From contig JAEZWL010000106.1 of NCBI GenBank assembly GCA_023420245.1, positions 1 through 7,620 on the forward strand: a stretch of DNA of 7,620 nt, given 5' to 3'. This document shows, piece by piece, positions 5,507 through 7,620 of the stretch; positions within the stretch are counted from its first letter, which is position 1, and each line of letters begins with the position of its first letter. The stretch comes from Bacillota bacterium (GTDB lineage: Bacteria > Bacillota > Clostridia > Oscillospirales > Acutalibacteraceae). The notes below the pieces were generated by a model. That model was not told where the DNA came from and ran no database searches. It saw only the letters and a program-made list of their open reading frames with translations. A program made the position numbers and the translations under genes.

Positions 5507-5727
5507 AGCATCAAAAGCGAAGATATCCGTATCAAGGTTGACTACGCAAGGAAGTCATTGATGCAGTTGCATGGTAGGGAGAACCCCTCCGGCGGATTAG
5601 AGCGCAAACGGGAGCATATCAAAAAGGAATCCGTCGACTATCTCGATTATTACAGCAGCCGGCGCAGCAAGGCAAAACGAAAGGGCTTGCTGCCTGCACA
5701 CAGACAACAAGCCCTTTCGCGGCTTAA
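5507..5727 (+). pseudogene. IS3-family transposase (OrfB) C-terminal remnant
   Basis: The open frame contains a stretch corresponding to the end of IS3/IS150-type OrfB transposases: HIKKESVDYLDYYSSRR, then SKAKRKGLLPAHRQQALS, close to the family's 'YLDYYNNRRIKAKLKGLPPAIHRQQALSAA' ending. The preceding GRENPSGGLERKRE may be the degraded ENFFG-LK-E segment that carries the catalytic Glu of the DDE triad, with a deletion after it. The D-D part is absent and a stop lies just upstream at 5504-5506. Near 5717 one base appears lost: with it the frame would read the normal Ala-Ala-stop (TAA at 5725-5727), without it the frame runs on as nonsense to 5881. The element is therefore dead; only its right end survives. 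Confidence 0.75.
5678..5719 (-). terminator. Hairpin in the IS3 remnant, likely terminator of the isochorismatase operon
   Basis: Perfect 12-base arms CGAAAGGGCTTG (5678-5689) and CAAGCCCTTTCG (5708-5719) enclose an 18-base loop. Read on the minus strand it is followed by TTTTGCC, giving the polarity needed to stop transcription from the isochorismatase gene that ends at 5788. The arms are codons for the transposase's KGL...QQAL ending, so the hairpin belongs to the IS. Confidence 0.6.
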
Positions 5728-5730
5728 TTC

Positions 5731-5757
5731 AAATATTTGTCTAACCTTTGGGGTTCA
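5731..5757 (+). mobile_element. Right terminal inverted repeat of an IS3-family element (remnant)
   Basis: The segment TTTGTCTAACCTTTGGGGTT followed by CA, just after the transposase ending, resembles the right end of clostridial IS150-type elements (TGTCTAAC...GGGGTTCA, terminating in CA). The matching left end is not found in the window. Confidence 0.5.
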
Positions 5758-5787
5758 TTTCATTTTTTGTGCGTTGCTTTTTATGTA

Positions 5788-6324
5788 TCAGACCTCAAAC
5801 TCGGCATCCAAAAGCTCCTGCGTCGTTTTCAACCGGACAAAACGCCCGCTGAGCAAATCGTTGTGGTGGTCCAGAATCTGACCCGCCGGCATAATCCTGC
5901 TTTCAAAGGTGGTATGGGCATCCTCCGCCAAAATAGTATCGTAGCCCATGCTGTATGCCCGGCGACAAGTGGAGTCAATGCTGAGCTCCGTTTGCAGACC
6001 GGAAATAATCAGTTTTGAAATTCCCAGCCCCTGTAAAACCTCGTGCAGACCGGTATCATGGAACGCGTCCCAAGCCGGCTTCTCTACAACCGTCTCGCCG
6101 TCAAGCGGGCTGATCTCCTCACAGATTTTCCAGGTCTTTGAGCCCTTCGCAAATTCCTTTTCGGCGGTGTGCTGAACAAACACAACCGGGATGCCGGAGG
6201 CGCGTGCCCTTTCTAAAAGCGACTTTACATTATCCAAAACCAAATTTCCCTGAAAAGGGTACTTGTTCGGATACGCATACATGGCTTCCTGAACATCGAT
6301 AATTAACAACGCTGATTTACTCAC
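5788..6324 (-). CDS. Isochorismatase-fold (cysteine hydrolase-like) protein with Ser at the catalytic Cys site
   Basis: This 178-residue single-domain alpha/beta protein starts with ALLIIDVQEAM, giving the family's first catalytic residue D10. K82 in VEKPAWDAF is the second. The third is normally Cys in the motif 'SGxQTExCVDTTCRRA'; here it reads SGLQTELSIDSTCRRA, so residue 115 is Ser (codon AGC, 5980-5982). Family members hydrolyse amides or vinyl ethers (nicotinamide, N-carbamoyl compounds, isochorismate). With Ser the usual thioester route would be weakened or lost, so the protein may have altered chemistry or a binding role; C120 is also close by. The GTG start at 6324 is supported by GGGGGA seven bases upstream. 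It follows a 26-residue membrane peptide by 19 bases, probably in one transcript. The specific substrate is not identifiable. Confidence 0.92.
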   Translation of the reverse strand: MSKSALLIIDVQEAMYAYPNKYPFQGNLVLDNVKSLLERARASGIPVVFVQHTAEKEFAKGSKTWKICEEISPLDGETVVEKPAWDAFHDTGLHEVLQGLGISKLIISGLQTELSIDSTCRRAYSMGYDTILAEDAHTTFESRIMPAGQILDHHNDLLSGRFVRLKTTQELLDAEFEV

Positions 6325-6343
6325 TTTGTTTCCCCCAGTTCCT

Positions 6344-6424
6344 TTAGTATTTTCTTATTCTTTTAAATGTCAACAAGAGAATAATCAGGCCCACAATAAT
6401 TGCCAAAGAACAAAAGCCTTCCAT
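6344..6424 (-). CDS. 26-residue single-pass membrane peptide
   Basis: The peptide begins MEGFCSLAIIVGLIILLL and ends TFKRIRKY: one hydrophobic helix (residues about 5-19) followed by a positively charged cytoplasmic tail, the classic layout of small bacterial membrane proteins. AGAGGG is six bases before this ATG; another in-frame ATG lies two codons earlier (6430) but has no room for a ribosome binding site. It ends 19 bases before the isochorismatase-fold gene on the same strand and its stop codon abuts that gene's upstream region, so the two are probably cotranscribed. No family is recognised; the composition argues against a chance ORF. Confidence 0.6.
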   Translation of the reverse strand: MEGFCSLAIIVGLIILLLTFKRIRKY

Positions 6425-6430
6425 AACCAT

Positions 6431-6655
6431 CCCTCTTTTTCAATCATATTGCCGGATTACCTTTGCGTTTAAACGATGAGTTATACCTGCCCATTGATAA
6501 AAATTTTGTATAATTATTACCATTTAACCATAGGTGATTTATAACTAATGATAAGTTTAACACGATTTCTGATGTTTAACAAGGTAGAACCATAAATTGT
6601 AAAATCTCCGGGATCGCGTAAAAACAAGTCCCAAAAGTGTCTCTTCCAAAAATAT
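6431..6655. other. AT-rich intergenic region between divergent operons
   Basis: No ORF with a credible ribosome binding site is seen on either strand. It separates the minus-strand membrane peptide-isochorismatase unit from the plus-strand LexA-type-controlled pair. The only signal found is a moderate minus-strand promoter at 6554-6582. Confidence 0.6.
6554..6582 (-). promoter_or_regulatory. Possible promoter of the membrane peptide-isochorismatase unit
   Basis: On the minus strand TTGTTA (6577-6582) and TAAACT (6554-6559) are 17 bases apart. Each hexamer matches four of six consensus positions, so this is only moderate support; the leader would be about 120 bases. Confidence 0.35.
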
Positions 6656-6671
6656 AAGAACATTTGTTCTT
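6656..6671 (+). promoter_or_regulatory. LexA-type operator (SOS box)
   Basis: AAGAACA-TT-TGTTCTT is a perfect seven-base dyad around TT and contains the Firmicutes LexA core GAAC-N4-GTTC. Its last two bases are the first two bases of the TTGACA -35 element, so a bound repressor would block RNA polymerase. The site is seen; LexA binding is inferred from the known consensus. Confidence 0.75.
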
Positions 6672-6699
6672 GACAAGTGCTTTCTGTTTGTACTAGAAT
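6670..6699 (+). promoter_or_regulatory. Promoter of the LexA-controlled two-gene operon
   Basis: TTGACA (6670-6675) and TAGAAT (6694-6699) are separated by 18 bases, with the gene start 35 bases beyond. Confidence 0.75.
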
Positions 6700-6734
6700 T
6701 AAAGTATGGAATTTCGCGAATGGAAAGGAGCACT

Positions 6735-6938
6735 ATGAATTACAACGAATGGGGCACACAATACCTAAGAGAGGCACAGTGCATTAAAGATCATCTTACG
6801 CCCTTGCGCCAGCGGGCAAAAACAGCCCGAAACCGGGAGGCCGAGAAGCTGAACCGCCGGATTGCCGCAATGAACGAGATGTATCTGGATTGCCTGCACA
6901 CGGGAAAATTCCTGACGGAAACCGGAGGGCGCCGATGA
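6735..6938 (+). CDS. Small helical protein, partner of the sigma-like gene
   Basis: This 67-residue protein is hydrophilic, rich in Arg, Glu and Leu, and probably forms a helical hairpin or short coiled coil (residues 12-55, LREAQCIKDHLTPLRQRAK then EAEKLNRRIAAMNEMYLDCL). The ATG at 6735 is preferred over an in-frame ATG at 6720 because AAAGGAG lies between them, four bases before 6735. Its stop overlaps the next start in the ATGA arrangement, so the two proteins are translationally coupled and likely made in similar amounts. It has no recognisable catalytic motif. Similar small helical proteins beside sigma-region-4-like genes occur in clostridial genomes, often as unnamed ORFs; a role as a partner or anti-sigma-like factor is inference only. 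Confidence 0.8.
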   Translation: MNYNEWGTQYLREAQCIKDHLTPLRQRAKTARNREAEKLNRRIAAMNEMYLDCLHTGKFLTETGGRR

Positions 6939-7231
6939 GGAGAAACGCAAACCTGAGCCTTGATCTTTTTGGGGACAGGCTGAATCTTCGGCAGGAGCTG
7001 GATGACGGAGGGGAACACCGCAGGATGCTTCAGTCTTTGCGCCGGGCAATGGACGGCGAACTGACAGAACGGCAGAAAGAGTGTATCCGCCTGCGGTATA
7101 TGGAGGGCAAAAGCGTAAATGATGTGGCGGAGATACTCGGGATTACCGCCGGAACCGCCTCCAGACATCTGAAAAAGGCGCGCAGCCGCCTTGGTACGGT
7201 AATGAGCTATTCCTTTACCCGGCTGCAATGA
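6935..7231 (+). CDS. Sigma-70 region 4-like helix-turn-helix protein
   Basis: This 98-residue protein has a C-terminal HTH resembling sigma-70 region 4 (residues 43-88). It starts LTERQKECIRLRYMEGKSV, followed by the turn and recognition helix NDVAEILGITAGTASRHLKKARSRL. No region 2 is present, so it cannot be a complete sigma factor; it may bind promoters as a regulator or act with core polymerase. The ATG at 6935 overlaps the preceding stop by four bases and has GGAGGG five bases upstream; a longer frame starting at 6890 lies inside the preceding gene and is not favoured. The N-terminal 30 residues (RRNANLSLDLFGDRLNL) have no clear match. A LexA-type operator on the operon promoter suggests expression after DNA damage. 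A strong terminator follows immediately. Confidence 0.88.
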   Translation: MRRNANLSLDLFGDRLNLRQELDDGGEHRRMLQSLRRAMDGELTERQKECIRLRYMEGKSVNDVAEILGITAGTASRHLKKARSRLGTVMSYSFTRLQ

Positions 7232-7270
7232 ACGAACGGACAGGCAGGTTGCCTGTCCGTTCGTTTTGTT
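7231..7270 (+). terminator. Strong intrinsic terminator
   Basis: AACGAACGGACAGGCA (7231-7246) and TGCCTGTCCGTTCGTT (7250-7265) form a perfect 16-base-pair stem with a three-base loop, then TTTTGTT. The stem begins at the last base of the sigma-like gene's stop codon. Confidence 0.93.
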
Positions 7271-7353
7271 CCCGCATATCAGTTCTCGGGCGATACCGAA
7301 ACAGAATTGTTTTGATCAGGATGTGGAATGTTAAGATTATTTTAAAAAAAGTC

Positions 7354-7384
7354 TTGACCTTAACACGCTGAGAAGGCTTATGAT
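7354..7384 (+). promoter_or_regulatory. MerR-type promoter with 19-base spacer
   Basis: TTGACC (7354-7359) and TATGAT (7379-7384) are separated by 19 bases rather than 17, the hallmark of promoters that MerR-family proteins activate by DNA distortion. CCTT (7358-7361) and AAGG (7373-7376) form a dyad inside the spacer that could be the operator. The regulator gene lies 40 bases downstream, so autoregulation is likely. Confidence 0.75.
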
Positions 7385-7424
7385 AAGAGAGAACTAGTTC
7401 AAACCAATTCCAAAGGAGATTTTT

Positions 7425-7620
7425 ATGCTTACCATTGGCGAGTTTTCGCGATTATGCCATGTTTCCTCCCGTATGCTTCGGTATTACGACGCGATCGGTC
7501 TGCTGAGACCTGCCCATACCGGTGCGGAAAACGGATACCGCTACTACGATTCCGCGCAGCTGCCTGCCGTAATGCAGATTGAAACCCTGAAAGGCTATGG
7601 CTTTCCGCTCTCTGAAATAA
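7425..7620 (+). CDS. MerR-family transcriptional regulator, 3' truncated
   Basis: The first 65 residues are present and form most of the MerR winged-helix DNA-binding domain. LTIGEFSRLCHVSSRMLRYYD (2-22) is the helix-turn-helix with the characteristic RYYD ending, GLLRPAHTG is the first wing, and NGYRYYDSAQLPAVMQIETLKGYGF is the second helix pair. The rest lies beyond the window. The sequence resembles MerR regulators that carry a GyrI/BmrR-type effector-binding domain, but that part cannot be seen. AAAGGAG lies six bases before the ATG. Regulation is probably through the 19-base-spacer promoter at 7354-7384; the effector is unknown. Confidence 0.93.
   Translation, partial: MLTIGEFSRLCHVSSRMLRYYDAIGLLRPAHTGAENGYRYYDSAQLPAVMQIETLKGYGFPLSEI

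Noticed and set aside
5728..6018. Plus-strand ORFs running from the IS3 remnant into the isochorismatase gene
   Set aside because: They result from the one-base deletion at the transposase end and then read antisense to a conserved gene.
6720..6734. Upstream ATG giving five extra residues to the 67-residue protein
   Set aside because: The extra codons are the AAAGGAG ribosome binding site itself, so the ATG at 6735 is the better start.
6791..7228. Minus-strand 145-codon ORF opposite the sigma-like pair
   Set aside because: It is a shadow of two plus-strand genes that have ribosome binding sites, coupling, promoter and terminator.
1..7620. CRISPR array or tandem repeat array
   Set aside because: No regularly spaced direct repeats of suitable length were seen on reading the window; all repeats found are simple inverted repeats.

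Overview
The window looks like chromosomal DNA from a Gram-positive, low-to-medium GC clostridial bacterium, possibly Oscillospiraceae-like. This is inferred from strong AGGAGG-type ribosome binding sites, Firmicutes-style TTGACA/TATAAT promoters with 17-base spacers, a GAAC-N4-GTTC LexA-type box, an IS3-family scar of the clostridial type, and protein styles (GH13 neopullulanase-like enzyme, small sigma-region-4-like protein, GyrI-type MerR regulator). No species-level claim is possible from sequence reading alone.

Layout. Bases 1-1611 (+): the 3' part of a GH13 alpha-glucan hydrolase, overlapped by a GNAT acetyltransferase and closed by a strong hairpin terminator. Bases 1638-3649 (-): a MATE efflux pump followed by a VOC/glyoxalase-fold protein, with a clear sigma-A promoter upstream and a large nested hairpin terminator downstream. 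Bases 3754-3938 (+): a complete tRNA-Arg(ACG) transcription unit with promoter, leader hairpin, tRNA with encoded CCA, and terminator. Bases 4021-5183 (-): an AT-richer locus with a winged-helix-like protein carrying a C-terminal membrane segment, a previously uncalled 39-residue very acidic ORF, and a zeta-toxin-like P-loop kinase, ending in a terminator. Bases 5184-5757: gene-poor scar tissue with tandem hairpins, a broken tiny ORF and the 3' end of an IS3-family transposase. Bases 5788-6424 (-): a 26-residue membrane peptide followed by an isochorismatase-fold protein whose usual catalytic cysteine is serine. Bases 6656-7270 (+): a LexA-type palindrome on the promoter of a two-gene operon (67-residue helical protein and sigma-region-4-like HTH protein), closed by a near-perfect terminator. 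Bases 7354-7620 (+): a MerR-family regulator, truncated by the window end, behind a 19-base-spacer promoter typical of MerR control.

How the genes may work together. MATE plus VOC resembles a drug or toxic-metabolite export and binding pair. The kinase locus has the architecture of a toxin-antitoxin-like operon, but no classical epsilon/PezA antitoxin is visible; the small acidic ORF just before the kinase is the best candidate neutraliser. The LexA-type site suggests that the sigma-like pair is induced by DNA damage. The region between the tRNA-Arg and the IS3 scar reads like an accessory insertion zone, although no integrase or att duplication is seen.
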